Counted from the stretch's first letter, positions 33,876-48,774 are shown. The stretch is DNA of 64,000 nucleotides from Axinella damicornis (GCA_963931865.1 OZ007517.1:6833707-6897706); one strand, 5' to 3'. The notes: generated from the sequence alone by a model not told the origin. A program made the numbers and translations.

Positions 33876-34535
33876 AGGCTCTACAAAATTGCAGGTGGTC
33901 GTACAAACTGATGCGTATACCACCCATCTCGGCTGAATGTAGCACAACCGCAGACCAATACACTGGATTTGTAAGCTTATTCATTATGGTAGAAGACCTC
34001 CACTGGAGATTTGCCTGCATCTATGCAAAGACTACGGCCCTCAAGTACTTACAGAAACAGTCACTCAATTTGGTGGAGGTCTCTACTTTAGAGAAGCTGA
34101 TTAGAAAAATTAGATGCTGATAACACCCATGTCAGCACAACAGAGCAGAACAAGTGGCCACTATGCCGAGATTGTAAGATTTGTTACAGTAGTAGAAGAC
34201 CTCCACTGGCGATAGGCTTGCACCTATGCAACAACTAGGCCCTCAAGCACTGGAAGAAACAGTCAATCAATTGCTGGAAGTCTCTACAAAATTGTAGGAA
34301 GTTGTAAAAACAGATGCTTACACTAATCAACTCAGATGAATGAAGCAGAACTACTGACCTATATATATGCCGGGTTTGTAAGCTTTGTCGCAGCAGTAGA
34401 AGACCTCCACTGGTGATAGGCTTGTATCTACGCAATGACTAGGCCCTCTAGTACTGGAAGAAATAGTCAATCAATTGGTGGAAGTACCTACTAAACTGTA
34501 GGAAGTTGTACAAACAGATGCGTATACCACTCAAC
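33876..34535 (-). repeat. Inverted arm at the left edge of the satellite
   Basis: These ~3.3 units are on the minus strand relative to the rest. They pair with about 34,895-35,555 as a ~660-bp inverted repeat with a ~360-bp spacer, roughly 85-90 percent identical by eye (for example, CAACCGCAGACCAATACACT versus the inverse near 35,460). The switch is at CCACTCAA|CAACTTCC. Confidence 0.85.
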
Positions 34536-37500
34536 AACTTCCTACACTTTTGTAGAGGCTTCCACCAATAGATTGACTGCTTCGCTGAGTGTTTGAGGGC
34601 TTGGTCGTGGCATAGATGCAAGCCTATCGCTGGTGGAGGTCTTCTACTACTGTAACAAAGCTCACAAACATGGCATGAGGTCAGTAATTCTCCTTCATTC
34701 AGCTGAGTTGAGTGGTATAAGCATCTGTTTGTACAACTTCCTACGGATGTCCACCAATTGATTGACTGCTTCTTCCAGTGCTTGAGTGCCTACTCGTTGC
34801 ATAAATGCAAGTGTATCGCCGGTGGAGGTCTTCTGCTACTGTGACAAAGCTCATATACATGGCATAAGGTCAGCCTCATTCAGCTGAGTTGAGTGGTATA
34901 AGCATCTGTTTGTACAACTTCCTACACTTTAGTAGAGACTTCCACCGATAGATTGACTTCTTCGTGGAGGGTTTGAGGGCCTAGTCGTGTCTTAGATGCA
35001 AACCTATCGCCAGTGGTGGTCTTCTACTACTGTGACAAAGCTCACATACCCGGCACATAGGTCAGTAGTTCTACTTCATTCATCTGAGTTGATTGATATA
35101 AGCATCTGTTTGTACAACTTCCTACAATTTTGTAGGTACTTCCACCAATTGATTGACTGTTTCTTCCAGTGCCTGAGGGCCTAGTTGTTGCATAGGTGCA
35201 TGCCTATCGCCAGTGGAGGTCTTCTACTACTGTAACAAATCTTACAAACTCGGCATAGTGGCCACTTTTTCTGCTATATTGTGCGGACATGGGTGTTATC
35301 AGCATCTAACTTTTCTAATCGGCTGCTCTAAAGTAGACACCTCCACCTAATTGAGTAACTGTTTCTGTCAGTACTTGAGGGCCGTAGTCTTTGCATAGAT
35401 GCAAGAAAATCCCCAGTGGATGTTCTTCTACCTTAATGACGAAGCTTACAAATCCAGCGTATTGGTCTGTGGTTGTGCTACATTCAACCGAGATGGGTGG
35501 TATATGCACCAGTTTGTATGACCTCCTGCAATTTTTCAGAGCCTTCCACCAATAGATTGACTGCTTCATCGAGTGCTTTAGGGCCTAGTCGTAGCATAGA
35601 TGCACGCCTATCGCCAGTGGAGATCTTCTACTTCTGTGACAAAGCTCACGAACCCGGTATTAATGTAAGTAGTTCTGCCACATTCAGCTGAGTTGAGCGG
35701 TACAAACATCTGTTTGTACAACTTCCTAAGCTTTAGTTGAGACTTCCACCGATTGATTGAATGTTTCTTTCAGTTCTTGAGGGCCTAATCATTGCATAGA
35801 TGCAAGTCTATCGCAGGTGGAGGTCTTCTGTTACTGTGACAAAGCTCATAAACGTGGCATAAGGTCAGTAATTCTACCTCATTCAGCTGAGTTGAGTGGT
35901 ATAAGCATCTGTTTGTACAACTTCCTACACTTTAGTAGAGACTTCCACCAATAGATTAAATGCTTCGTCTAGTGTTTGAGGGCCCAGTCGTGGCATAGAT
36001 GCAAGCCTATCGCCAGTGGAGGACTTCTACTTCTGCGACAAAGCTCACGAACTCGGTATAAATGTCAGTAGTTCTGCTACATTCAGCTGAGTTGAGCGGC
36101 ACAAACATCCGTTTGTACAACTTCCTACACTTTAGTGGTTTTTATTAGTCTGGATCCTTGAACAACCGTACTTCATCCAAAGACTTTTTCAGTTCTGTTA
36201 CTGTGAATCTAAATCTATTTCTTGAAGTAGTGCAGTCTTTGATTACCCAGACGTTCGTCTAGCCACTTTAGTTGAGACTTCCACTGATTGATTGATTGTT
36301 TCTTTCAGTGCTTGAGGGCCTAATCATTGCATAGATGCAAGTCTATCGCCGGTGGAGGTCTTCTACTTCTGTGACAAAGCTCACGAACCCGGTATAAATG
36401 TCAGTATTTCTGCTACATTCAGCTGAGTTGATCGGTACAAACACCTGTTTGTACAACATCCGGCACTTTAGTTGAGACTTCCACTGATTGATTGAATGTT
36501 TCTTCCAGTGCTTGAGGGCCTAATCATTGCATAGCTTCAAGTCTATCGCCGGTGGATGTCTTCTACTTCTGTGACAAAGCTCACGAACCAGGTATAAATG
36601 TCAGTAGTTCTGCTACATTCAGCTGAGTTGAGCGGTACAAACATCTGTTGGTACAACTTCCTACACTTTAGTTGAGACTTCCAATGATTGATTGAATGTT
36701 TCTTCCAGTGCTTGAGGGCCTAATCATTGCATAGATGCAAGTCTATCGCCGGTGGAGGTCTTCTACTTCTGTGACAAAGCTCACGAACCCGGTATAAATG
36801 TCAGTAGTTCTGCTACATTCAGCTGAGTTGAGCGGTACAAACATCTGTTTGTACAACTTCCTACACTTTAGTTGAGACTTCCACTGATTGATTGAATGTT
36901 TCTTCCAGTGCTTGAGGGCCTAATCATTTCATAGATGCAAGTCTATTGCCGGTGGAGGTCTTCTACTTCTGTGACAAAGCTCACAAACCCGGTATAAATG
37001 TCAGTAGTTCAGCTACAATCAGCTGAGTTGAGCGGTACAAACATCTGTTTGTACAACTTCCTGCACTTTAGTTGAGACTTCCACTGATTGATTGAATGTT
37101 TCTTCCAGTGCTTGAGGGCCTAATCATTGCATAGATGCAAGTCTATCGCCGGTGGAGGTCTTCTACTTCTGTGACAAAGCTCATGAACCCGGTATAAATG
37201 TCAGTATTTACGCTACATTCAGCAGAGTTGAGCGGTACAAACATCTGTTTGTACAACTTCCTACACTTTAGTTGAGACTTCCACTGATTGATTGAATGTT
37301 TCTTCCAGTGCTTGAGGGCCAAATCATTGCATAGATGCTAGTCTATCGCCGGTGGAGGTCTTCTACTTCTGTGACAAAGCTCACGAACCCGGTATAAATG
37401 TCAGTAGTTCTGCTACATTCAGCTGAGTTGGGCGGTACAAACATCTGTTTGTACAACTTCCTACACTTTAGTTGAGACTTCCACTGATTGATTGAATGTT

Positions 37501-40500
37501 TCTTCCAGTGCTTGAGGGCCTAATCATTGCATAGATGCAAGTCTATCGCCGGTGGAGGTCTTCTACTTCTGTGACAAAGCTCACGAACCCGGTATAAATG
37601 TCAGTGGTTCTGCTACATTCAGCTGAGTTGAGCGGTACAAACAGATGTTTGTACAACTTCCTACACTTTAGTTGAGACTTCCACTGATTGATTGAATGTT
37701 TATTCCAGTGCTTGAGGGCCTAATCATTGCATAGATGCAAGTCTATCGCCGGTGGAGGTCTTCTACTTCTGTGACAAAGCTCACGAACCCGGTATAAATG
37801 TCAGTAGTTCTGCTACATTCAGCTGAGTTGGGCGGTACAAACATCTGTTTGTACAACTTCCTACACTTTAGTTGAGACTTCCACTGATTGATTGAATGTT
37901 TCATCCAGTGCTTGAGGGCCTAATCATTGCATAGATGCAAGTCTATCGCCGGTGGAGGTCTTCTACTTCTGTGACAAAGCTCACGAACCCGGTATAAATG
38001 TCAGTGGTTCTGCTACATTCAGCTGAGTTGAGCGGTACAAACAGATGTTTGTACAACTTCCTACACTTTAGTTGAGACTTCCACTGATTGATTGAATGTT
38101 TATTCCAGTGCTTGAGGGCCTAATCATTGCATAGATGCAAGTCTATCGCCGGTGGAGGTCTTCTACTTCTGTGACAAAGCTCACGAACCCGGTATAAATG
38201 TCAGTAGTTCTGCTACATTCAGCTGAGTTGAGCGGTACAAACATCTGTTTGTACAACTTCCTACACTTTAGTTGAGCCTCCCACTGATTGATTGAATGTT
38301 TCTTCCAGTGCTTGAGGGCCTAATCAATTCATAGATGCAAGTCTATCGCCGGTGGAGGTCTTCTACTTCTGTGACAAAGCTCACGAACCCGGTATAAATG
38401 TCAGTATTTCTGCTACATTCAGCTGAGTTGATCGGTACAAACATCTGTTTGTACAACTTCCTACACTTTAGTTGAGACTTCCACTGATTGATTGAATGTT
38501 TCTTGCAGTGCTTGAGGGCCTAATCATTGCATAGATGCAAGTCTATCGCCGGTGGAGGTCTTCTACTTCTGTGACAAAGCTCACGAACCCGGTATAAATG
38601 TCAGTGGTTCTGCTACATTCAGCTGAGTTGAGCGGTACAAACAGATGTTTGTACAACTTCCTACACTTTAGTTGAGACTTCCACTGATTGATTGAATGTT
38701 TATTCCAGTGCTTGAGGGCCTAATCATTGCATAGATGCAAGTCTATCGCCGGTGGAGGTCTTCTACTTCTGTGACAAAGCTCACGAACCCGGTATAAATG
38801 TCAGTAGTTCTGCTACATTCAGCTGAGTTAAGCGTTACAAACATCTGTTTGTACAACTTCCTACACTTTAGTTGAGACTTCCACTGATTGATTGAATGTT
38901 TCTTCCAGTGCTTGAGGGACTAATCATTGCATAGATGCAAGTCTATCGCCGGTGGAGGTCTTTTACTTCTGTGACAAAGCTCACGAACCCGGTATAAATG
39001 TCAGTAGTTCTGCTACATTCAGCAGAGTTGAGCGGTACAAACATCTGTTTGTACAACTTCCTACACTTTAGTTGAGACTTCCACTGATTGATTGAATGTT
39101 TCTTCCAGTGCTTGAAGGCCAAATCATTGCATAGATGCTAGTCTATCGCCGGTGGAGGTCTTCTACTTCTGTGACAAAGCTCACGAACCCGGTATAAATG
39201 TCAGTAGTTCTGCTACATTCAGCTGAGTTGGGCGGTACAAACATCTGTTTGTACAACTTCCTACACTTTAGTTGAGACTTCCACTGATTGATTGAATGTT
39301 TCATTCAGTGCTTGAGGGCCTAATCATTGCATAGATGCAAGTCTATCGCCGGTGGAGGTCTTCTACTTCTGTGACAAAGCTCACGAACCCGGTATAAATG
39401 TCAGTGGTTCTGCTACATTCAGCTGAGTTGAGCGGTACAAACAGATGTTTGTACAACTTCCTACACTTTAGTTGAGACTTCCACTGATTGATTGAATGTT
39501 TATTCCAGTGCTTGAGGGCCTACTCATTGCATAGATGCAAGTCTATCGCCGGTGGAGGTCTTCTACTTCTGTGACAAAGCTCACGAACCCGGTATAAATG
39601 TCAGTAGTTCTGCTACATTCAGCTGAGTTGAGCGGTACAAACATCTGTTTGTACAACTTCCTACACTTTAGTTGAGCCTCCCACTGATTGATTGAATGTT
39701 TCTTCCAGTGCTTGAGGGCCTAATCAATTCATAGATGCAAGTCTATCGCCGGTGGAGGTCTTCTACTTCTGTGACAAAGCTCACGAACCCGGTATAAATG
39801 TCAGTATTTCTGCTACATTCAGCTGAGTTGATCGGTACAAACATCTGTTTGTACAACTTCCTACACTTTAGTTGAGACTTCCACTGATTGATTGAATGTT
39901 TCTTGCAGTGCTTGAGGGCCTAATCATTGCATAGATGCAAGTCTATCGCCGGTGGAGGTCTTCTACTTCTGTGACAAAGCTCATGAACCCGGTATAAATG
40001 TCAGTAGTTCTGCTGCATTCAGCTGAGTTGAGCGGTACAAACATCTGTTTGTACAACTTCCTACACTTTAGTTGAGACTTCCACTGATTGATTGAATGTT
40101 TCTTCCAGTGCTTGAGGGCCTAATCATTGCATAGATGCAAGTCTATTGCCGGTGGATGTCTTCTACTTCTGTGACAAAGCTCACGAACCCGGTATAAATG
40201 CCAGTATTTCTGCTACATTCAGCTGAGTTGATCGGTACAAACATCTGTTTGTACAACTTCCTACACTTTAGTTGAGACTTCCACTGATTGATTGAATGTT
40301 TCATCCAGTGCTTGAAGGCCTAATCATTGCATAGATGCAAGTCTATCGCCGGTGGAGGTCTTCTACTTCTGTGACAAAGCTCACGAACCCGGTATAAATG
40401 TCAGTGGTTCTGCTACATTCAGCTGAGTTGAGCGGTACAAACAGATGTTTATACAACTTCCTACACTTTAGTTGAGACTTCCACTGATTGATTGAATGTT

Positions 40501-43500
40501 TATTCCAGTGCTTGAGGGCCTAATCATTGCATAGATGCAAGTCTATCGCCGGTGGAGGTCTTCTACTTCTGTGACAAAGCTCACGAACCCGGTATAAATG
40601 CCAGTATTTCTGCTACATTCAGCTGAGTTGAGAGGTACAAACATCTGTTTGTACAACTTCCTACACTTTAGTTGAGCCTCCCACTGATTGATTGAATGTT
40701 TCTTCCAGTACTTGAGGGCCTAATCAATTCATAGATGCAAGTCTATCGCCGGTGGAGGTCTTCTACTTCTGTGACAAAGCTCACGAACCCGGTATAAATG
40801 TCAGTATTTCTGCTACATTCAGCTGAGTTGATCGGTACAAACATCTGTTTGTACAACTTCCTACACTTTAGTTGAGACTTCCACTGATTGATTGAATGTT
40901 TCTTGCAGTGCTTGAGGGCCTAATCATTGCATAGATGCAAGTCTATCGCCGGTGGAGGTCTTCTACTTCTGTGACAAAGCTCATGAACCCGGTATAAATG
41001 TCAGTAGTTCTGCTGCATTCAGCTGAGTTGAGCGGTACAAACATCTGTTTGTACAACTTCCTACACTTTAGTTGAGACTTCCACTGATTGATTGAATGTT
41101 TCTTCCAGTGCTTGAGGGCCTAATCATTGCATAGATGCAAGTCTATTGCCGGGGGATGTCTTCTACTTCTGTGACAAAGCTCACGAACCCGGTATAAATG
41201 CCAGTATTTCTGCTACATTCAGCTGAGTTGAGCGGTACAAACATCTGTTTGTACAACTTCCTACACTTTAGTTGAGACTTCCACTGATTGATTGAATGTT
41301 TCTTCCAGTGCTTGAGGGCCTAATCATTGCATAGATGCAAGTCTATTGCCGGTGGATGTCTTCTACTTCTGTGACAAAGCTCACGAACCCGGTATAAATG
41401 CCAGTATTTCTGCTACATTCAGCTGAGTTGAGCGGTACAAACATCTGTTTGTACAACTTCCTACACTTTAGTTGAGACTTCCACTGATTGATTGAATGTT
41501 TCTTCCAGTGCTTGAGGGCCTAATCATTGCATAGATGCAAGTCTATCGCCGGTGGAGGTCTACTGCTACTGGGACAAAGCTCATAAACCTGGCATAAGGT
41601 CAGTAATTCCGCCTCATTCTGCTCAGTTGAGTGGTATAATCGTCTGTTCGTATAACTTCCTACACTTTAGTATAGACTTCCATCAATAGATTGAGTGCTT
41701 CGCCGAGTCTTTGAGGGCTTGGTCGTGGCATAGATTCAAGCCTATCGCCGGTGGAGGTCTTCTACTGCTGTGACAAACTCACAAACCCGGCACATAGGTC
41801 AGTAGTTCTGATTCATTCATCTGAGTTGCGTGGTATACGCATCTGTTTGCACAACTTCCTACAGTTTAGTAGGTACTTCCACGAATTGATTGACGGTATA
41901 TTCCAGTGCTTGAGGGCCTAATCGTTGCATAGATGCTAGCCTGTCATCATTGGATGTCTTCTACTACTGTGACAAAGCTCACAAACATGGCATAAGGTCA
42001 GTAATTCTCCTTCATTCTGCTGAGTAGAGTGGTATAAGCATCTGTTTGTACAACTTCCTACGGATGTCCACCAATCGATTTACTGTTTCTTCCAGTACTT
42101 GAGGGCCTAGTCGTTGCATAGATGCAAGCCTATCGCCAGTGGAGGTCGTCTACTGCTGTGACAAAGCTCACAAACCCCGCATATATAGGTCAGTAGTTCT
42201 TCTTCATTCATCTGAGTTGATTGGAATAAACATCTGATTGTACAACTTCCTACAATTTTTTTGGTACTTCCATCAATTGATTGACTGTATCTTCCAGTGC
42301 TTGAGGGCCTTGTTATTGCATAGATGCAAGTTTATCGCCGGTGGAGGTCTTCTACTTCTGTGACAAAACTCGCAAATCCGGTATAAATGTCAGTAGTTCT
42401 GCTACATTCAGCTGAGTTGAGCGGTACAAACATCTGTTTGTACAACTTCCTACACTTTAGTTGAGACTTCCACTGATTGATTGAATGTTTCTTCCAGTGC
42501 TTGAGGGCCTAATCATTGCATAGATGCAAGTCTATCGCCGGTGGAGGTCTTCTACTTCTGTGACAAAGCTCACGAACCCGGTATAAATGTCAGTAGTTCT
42601 GCTACATTCAGCTGAGTTGAGCGGTACAAACATCTGTTTGTACAACTTCCTACACTTTAGTTGAGACTTCCACTGATTGATTGAATGTTTCTTCCAGTGC
42701 TTGAGGGCCTAATCAGTGCATAGGTGCAAGTCTATCGCCAGTGGAGGTCTTCTACTTCTGTGACAAAGCTCACGAACCCGGTATAAATGTCAGTAGTTCT
42801 GCTACATTCAGCTGAGTTGAACGGTACAGTACAAACGTCTGTTTGTACAACTTCGTACCCTTTAGTTGAGACTTCCACTGATTGATTGAATGTTTCTTCC
42901 AGTGCTTGAGGGCCTAATCATTGCATAGGTGCAAGTCTATCGCCGGTGGAGGTCTTCTACTTCTGTGTCAAAGCTCACGAACCCGGTATAAATGTCAGTA
43001 GTTCTGCTACATTCAGCTGAGTTGGGCGGTACAAACATCTCTTTGTACAACTTCCTACACTTTAGTTGAGACTTCCACTGATTGATTGAATGTTTCTTCC
43101 AGTGCTTGAGGGCCTAATCATTGCATAGATGCAAGTCTATCGCCGGTGGAGGTCTACTGCTACTGGGACAAAGCTCATAAACCTGGCATAAGGTCAGTAA
43201 TTCCGCCTCATTCTGCTCAGTTGAGTGGTATAATCGTCTGTTCGTATAACTTCCTACACTTTAGTATAGACTTCCATCAATAGATTGAGTGCTTCGCCGA
43301 GTCTTTGAGGGCTTGGTCGTGGCATAGATTCAAGCCTATCGCCGGTGGAGGTCTTCTACTGCTGTGACAAACTCACAAACCCGGCACATAGGTCAGTAGT
43401 TCTGATTCATTCATCTGAGTTGCGTGGTATACGCATCTGTTTGCACAACTTCCTACAGTTTAGTAGGTACTTCCACGAATTGATTGACGGTATATTCCAG

Positions 43501-46500
43501 TGCTTGAGGGCCTAATCGTTGCATAGATGCTAGCCTGTCATCATTGGATGTCTTCTACTACTGTGACAAAGCTCACAAACATGGCATAAGGTCAGTAATT
43601 CTCCTTCATTCTGCTGAGTAGAGTGGTATAAGCATCTGTTTGTACAACTTCCTACGGATGTCCACCAATCGATTTACTGTTTCTTCCAGTACTTGAGGGC
43701 CTAGTCGTTGCATAAATGCAAGCCTATCGCCAGTGGAGGTCGTCTACTGCTGTGACAAAGCTCACAAACCCCGCATATATAGGTCAGTAGTTCTTCTTCA
43801 TTCATCTGAGTTGATTGGAATAAACATCTGATTGTACAACTTCCTACAATTTTTTTGGTACTTCCATCAATTGATTGACTGTATCTTCCAGTGCTTGAGG
43901 GCCTTGTTATTGCATAGGTGCAAACCTATCGCCAGTGGAGGTCTTCTACTTCTGTGACAAAACTCGCAAATCCGGTATAAATGTCAGTAGTTCTGCTACA
44001 TTCAGCTGAGTTGAGCGGTACAAACATCTGTTTGTACAACTTCCTACACTTTAGTTGAGACTTCCACTGATTGATTGAATGTTTCTTCCAGTGCTTGAGG
44101 GCCTATTCATTGCATAGATGCAAGTCTATCGCCGGTGGAGGTCTTCTACTTCTGTGACAAAGCTCACGAACCCGGTATAAATGTCAGTAGTTCTGCTACA
44201 TTCAGCTGAGTTGAGCGGTACAAACATCTGTTTGTACAACTTCCTACACTTTAGTTGAGACTTCCACTGATTGATTGAATGTTTCTTCCAGTGCTTGAGG
44301 GCCTAATCATTGCATAGATGCAAGTCTATCGCCGGTGGAGGTCTTCTACTTCTGTGACAAAGCTCACGAACCCGGTATAAATGTCAGTAGTTCTGCTACA
44401 TTCGGCTGAGTTGAGCGGAACAAACATCTGTTTGTACAACTTCCTACACTTTAGTTGAGACTTCCACTGATTGATTGAATGTTTCTTCCAGTGCTTGAGG
44501 GCCTAATCATTGCATAGATGCAAGTCTATCGCCGGTGGAGGTCTTCTACTTCTGTGACAAAGCTCACGAACCCGGTATAAATGTCAGTAGTTCTGCTACA
44601 TTCAGCTGAGTTGAGCGGTACAAACATCTGTTTGTACAACTTCCTACACTGTAGTTGAGACTTCCACTGATTGATTGAATGTTTCTTCCAGTGCTTGAGG
44701 GCCTAATCATTGCATAGATGCTAGTCTATCGCCGGTGGAGGTCTTCTACTTCTGTGACAAAGCTCACGAACCAGGTATAAATGTCAGTAGTTCTGCTACA
44801 TTCAGTTGAGTTGAGCGGTACAAACATCTGTTTGTACAACTTCCTACACTTTAGTTGAGACTTGTACTGATTGATTGAAAGTTTCTTCCAGTGCTTGAGG
44901 GCCTAATCATTGCACAGATGCAAGTCTATCGCCGGTGGAGGTCTTCTACTTCTGTGACAAAGCTCACGAACCCGGTATAAATGTCAGTAGTTCTGCTACA
45001 TTCATCTGAGTTGAGCGGTACAAACATCTGTTTGTACAACTTCCTACACTTTAGTTGAGACTTCCACTGATTGATTGAATGTTTCTTCCAGTGCTTGAGG
45101 GCCTAATCATTGCATAGATGCTAGTCTATCGCCGGTGGAGGTCTTCTACTTCTGTGACAAAGCTCACGAACCCGGTATAAATGTCAGTAGTTCTGCTACA
45201 TTCAGCTGAGTTGAGCGGTACAAACATCTGTTTGTACAACTTCCTACACTTTAGTTGAGACTTCCACTGATTGATTGAATGTTTCTTCCAGTGCTTGAGG
45301 GCCTATTCATTGCATAGATGCAAGTCTATCGCCGGTGGAGGTCTTCTACTTCAGCGACAAAGCTCACGAACCCGGTATAAATGTCAGTAGTTCTGCTACA
45401 TTCAGCTGAGTTGAGCGGAACAAACATCTGTTTGTACAACTTCCTACACTTTAGTTGAGACTTCCACTGATTGATTGAAGGTTTCTTCCAGTGCTTGAGG
45501 GCCTAATCATTGCATAGATGCTAGTCTATCGCCGGTGGAGGTCTTCTACTTCTGTGACAAAGCTCACGAACCAGGTATAAATGTCAGTAGTTCTGCTACA
45601 TTCAGCTGAGTTGAGCGGAACAAACATCTGTTTGTACAACTTCCTACACTGTAGTTGAGACTTCCACTGATTGATTGAATGTTTCTTCCAGTGCTTGAGG
45701 GCCTAATCATTGCATAGATGCAAGTCTATCGCCGGTGGAGGTCTTCTACTTCTGTGACAAACCTCACGAACCCGTATAAATGTCAGTAGTTCTGCTACAT
45801 TCAGCTGAGTTGAGTGGTACAAACATCTGTTTGTACAACTTCCTACACTTTAGTTGAGACTTCTACTGATTGATTGAAAGTTTCTTCCAGTGCTTGAGGG
45901 CCTAATCATTGCACAGATGCAAGTCTATCGCCGGTAGAGGTCTTCTACTTCTGTGACAAAGCTCACGAACCCGGTATAAATGTCAGTAGTTCTGCTACAT
46001 TCAGCTGAGTTGAGCGGTACAAACATCTGTTTGTAAAACTTCCTACATTTTTGTTGAGACTACCACTGAATGATTGAATGTTTTTTCCAGTGCTTGAGGG
46101 CCTAATCATTGCATAGATGCAAGTCTATCGCCGGTGGAGGTCTTCTACTTCTATGACAAAGCTCACGAACCCGGTATAAATGTCAGTAGTTCTGCTACAT
46201 TCAGCTGAGTTGAGCGGTACAAACATCTGTTTGTACAACTTCCTACACTTTAGTTGAGACTTCCACTGATTGATTGAATGTTTCTTCCAGTGCTTGAGGG
46301 CCTAATCATTGCATAGATGCTAGTCTATCGCCGGTGGAGGTCTTCTACTTCTGTGACAAAGCTCACGAACCAGGTATAAATGTCAGTAGTTCTGCTACAT
46401 TCAGCTGAGTTGAGCGGTACAAACATCTGTTTGTACAACTTCCTACACTTTAGTTGAGACTTCCACTGATTGATTGAATGTTTCATCCAGTACTTGAGGG

Positions 46501-47868
46501 CCTAATCATTGCATAGATGCAAGTCTATCGCCGGTGGAGGTCTTCTACTTCTGTGACAAACCTCACGAACCCGGTATAAATGTCAGTAGTTCTGCTACAT
46601 TCAGCTGAGTTGAGCGGTACAAACATCTGTTTGTACAACTTCCTACACTTTAGTTGAGACTTCTACTGATTGATTGAAAGTTTCTTCCAGTGCTTGAGGG
46701 CCTAGTCATTGCACAGATGCAAGTCTATCGCCGGTGGAGGTCTTCTACTTCAGTGACAAAGCTGACGAACCCGGTATAAATGTCAATTGTTCGGCTACAT
46801 TCAGCTGAGTTGAGCGGTACAAACATCTGATTGTACAACTTCCTACACTTTAGTTGAGACTTCCACTGATTGATTGAATGTTTCTTCCAGTGCTTGAGGT
46901 CCTAATCATTGCATAGATGCAAGTCTATCGCCGGTGGAGGTCTTCTGCTACAGGGACAAAGCTCATAAACATGTCATAAGGTCAGCAATTCTGCCTGATT
47001 CAGCTGAGTTGAGTGGTATAAGCATCTGTTTGTACAACTTCCTACACTTTAGTAGTGACTTCCACCAATTGATTGACTGCTTCGTCTAGTGTTTAAGGGC
47101 CCAGTCGTGGCATAGTTGCAAGCCTATCGCCAGTGGTGGTCTTCTACTACTGTGACAAAGCTCACAAACCCGGCACATAGGCCAGTAGTACTAATTCATT
47201 GATCTGAGTTGAGTGGTATACGCATCCGATTGTACAACTTCCTACAGTTTAGTAGGTACTTCCACGAATTGATTGACTGTTTCTTCCAGTGCTTGAGGGC
47301 CTAATCGTTGCATAGATGCAAGTATATCGCCGGTGGAGGTTTTCTACTACTGTGACAAAGCTGACAAACATGGCATAAGATCAGTAATTCTCCTTCATTC
47401 AGCTAAGCAGAGTGGTATAAGCATGTGTTTGCACCACTTCCTACGGATGTCCACCAATTGATTGACTGTTTCTTCCAGTGCTTGAGGCCTAGTCATTGCA
47501 TAGATGCAAGCCTATCGCCAGTGGAGGTCTTCTACTGCTGTGACAAAGCTCACAAACCCAGCATATATAGATCAGTCATTCTGCTTCATTCGTCTGAGTT
47601 GATTGGTATAAGCATCTGTTTGTACAACTTCCTACAATTTTGTAGGTAATTCCACCAATTGATGGACTGTTTCTTCCAGTGCTTGAGGGCCTTGTTGTTG
47701 CATAGGTGCAAACCTATCGCCAGTGGAGGTCTTCTACTTCTGTGACAAAGCTCGCGAACCTGGTATAAATGTCAGTAGTTCTGCTACATTCAGTTGAGTT
47801 GAGCGGTAGAAACATCTGTTTGTACAACTTCCTACACTTTAGTTGAGGCTTCCACTGATTGATTGAAT
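33876..47868 (+). repeat. 14-kb satellite array, ~200-bp unit, with inverted left end
   Basis: The unit contains ACTTCCTACACTTTAGTTGA, GAYTGATTGAATGTTTCTTC, CTTGAGGGCCTAATCATTGC, TCTATCGCCGGTGGAGGTCT and GACAAAGCTCACGAACCCGG, and repeats exactly every 200 bp over most of 36.6-41.5 kb: about 70 units in all. Units in the middle are nearly identical; those at both edges are much more diverged. Higher-order structure is clear: the GTTGAGCCTC variant recurs at 38,271, 39,671 and 40,671. A divergent ~0.9-kb block at 41,561 reappears at 43,155. One unit near 36,140-36,265 carries a ~125-bp insertion. The first ~660 bp are in the opposite orientation. No coding frame crosses it. Confidence 0.95.
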
Positions 47869-47984
47869 GTTGCACATGATATTTTATCTAAAGTTAATTT
47901 CATTGGTTGGATCACGTGACAATTATGCTATTAAATTTTCATCTTAAATCCTTTTGATTATGCTATTGTGCCACCTTATTTCTT

Positions 47985-48510
47985 ATTACAAACCCTTTGC
48001 TATTTTGCTATTCTTGCTATTTTGCTATTTTTATCTCTCATCATAAACCCTTGCTATTTTGCTATTTTGCTATTTTATCTCTCATCATAAACCCTTGCTA
48101 TTTTGCTATTCTTGCTATTTTGCTATTTTATCTCTCATCATAAACCGTTGCTATTTTGCTATTCTTGCTATTTTGCTATTTTATCTCTCATCATAAACCC
48201 TTGCTATTTTGCTATTCTTGCTATTTTGCTACTTTATTTCTTATTACAAACCCTTGCTATTGTGCTATTCTTGCTTTTTGCTAACTTATTTCTTATTACA
48301 AACCCTTGCTATTTTGCTATTCTTGCTATTTTGCTACCTTATTTCTTATTACAAACCCTTGCTATTTTGCTATTCTTGCTATTTTGCTATTCTTGCTATT
48401 TTGCTACCTTATTTCTTATTACAAACCCTTGCTATTTTGCTATTCTTGCTATTTTGCTATTTTTTTTATTCTTATCTCTCATTACAAACTCTTGCTATTG
48501 TGCTATTACA
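47985..48510 (+). repeat. TTGCTATTTTGCTATTC array, left arm of element B
   Basis: Units of TTGCTATTTTGCTATTC are interspersed with TATCTCTCATCATAAACCC or TATTTCTTATTACAAACCC spacers, with a compound period of about 60 bp. The predicted ORFs here are repeat artefacts. Confidence 0.92.
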
Positions 48511-48774
48511 ACCGGCTACCAGTAGTGTGGCTGCCACTTAAGATAAAGGATGATGACTCATCATTGTTGTTCCATGACCCCCCACATACCTGTACTGGCT
48601 CCTTAAAGCCAGTCGCTATGCCTGGGGCTGGCGCTGTGTTAAAATGCAGGCATACAGACATGTATGTCTATATATCAATTTTCGAGGGTGCCGCCCTTTT
48701 GGACGTGCGATAAGATTTTTCAAAGATAATAATTACGACGTGAATATTGGTCCGGCATGAAGTACATACTTTAG

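Noticed and set aside
33876..47868. A CRISPR array or tandem gene family
   Set aside because: The 200-bp repeats are contiguous with no unique spacers, and no frame stays open across units.
48103..48713. ORFs rich in LLFCYF
   Set aside because: They translate the TTGCTATTTTGC array in three overlapping frames with no other support.
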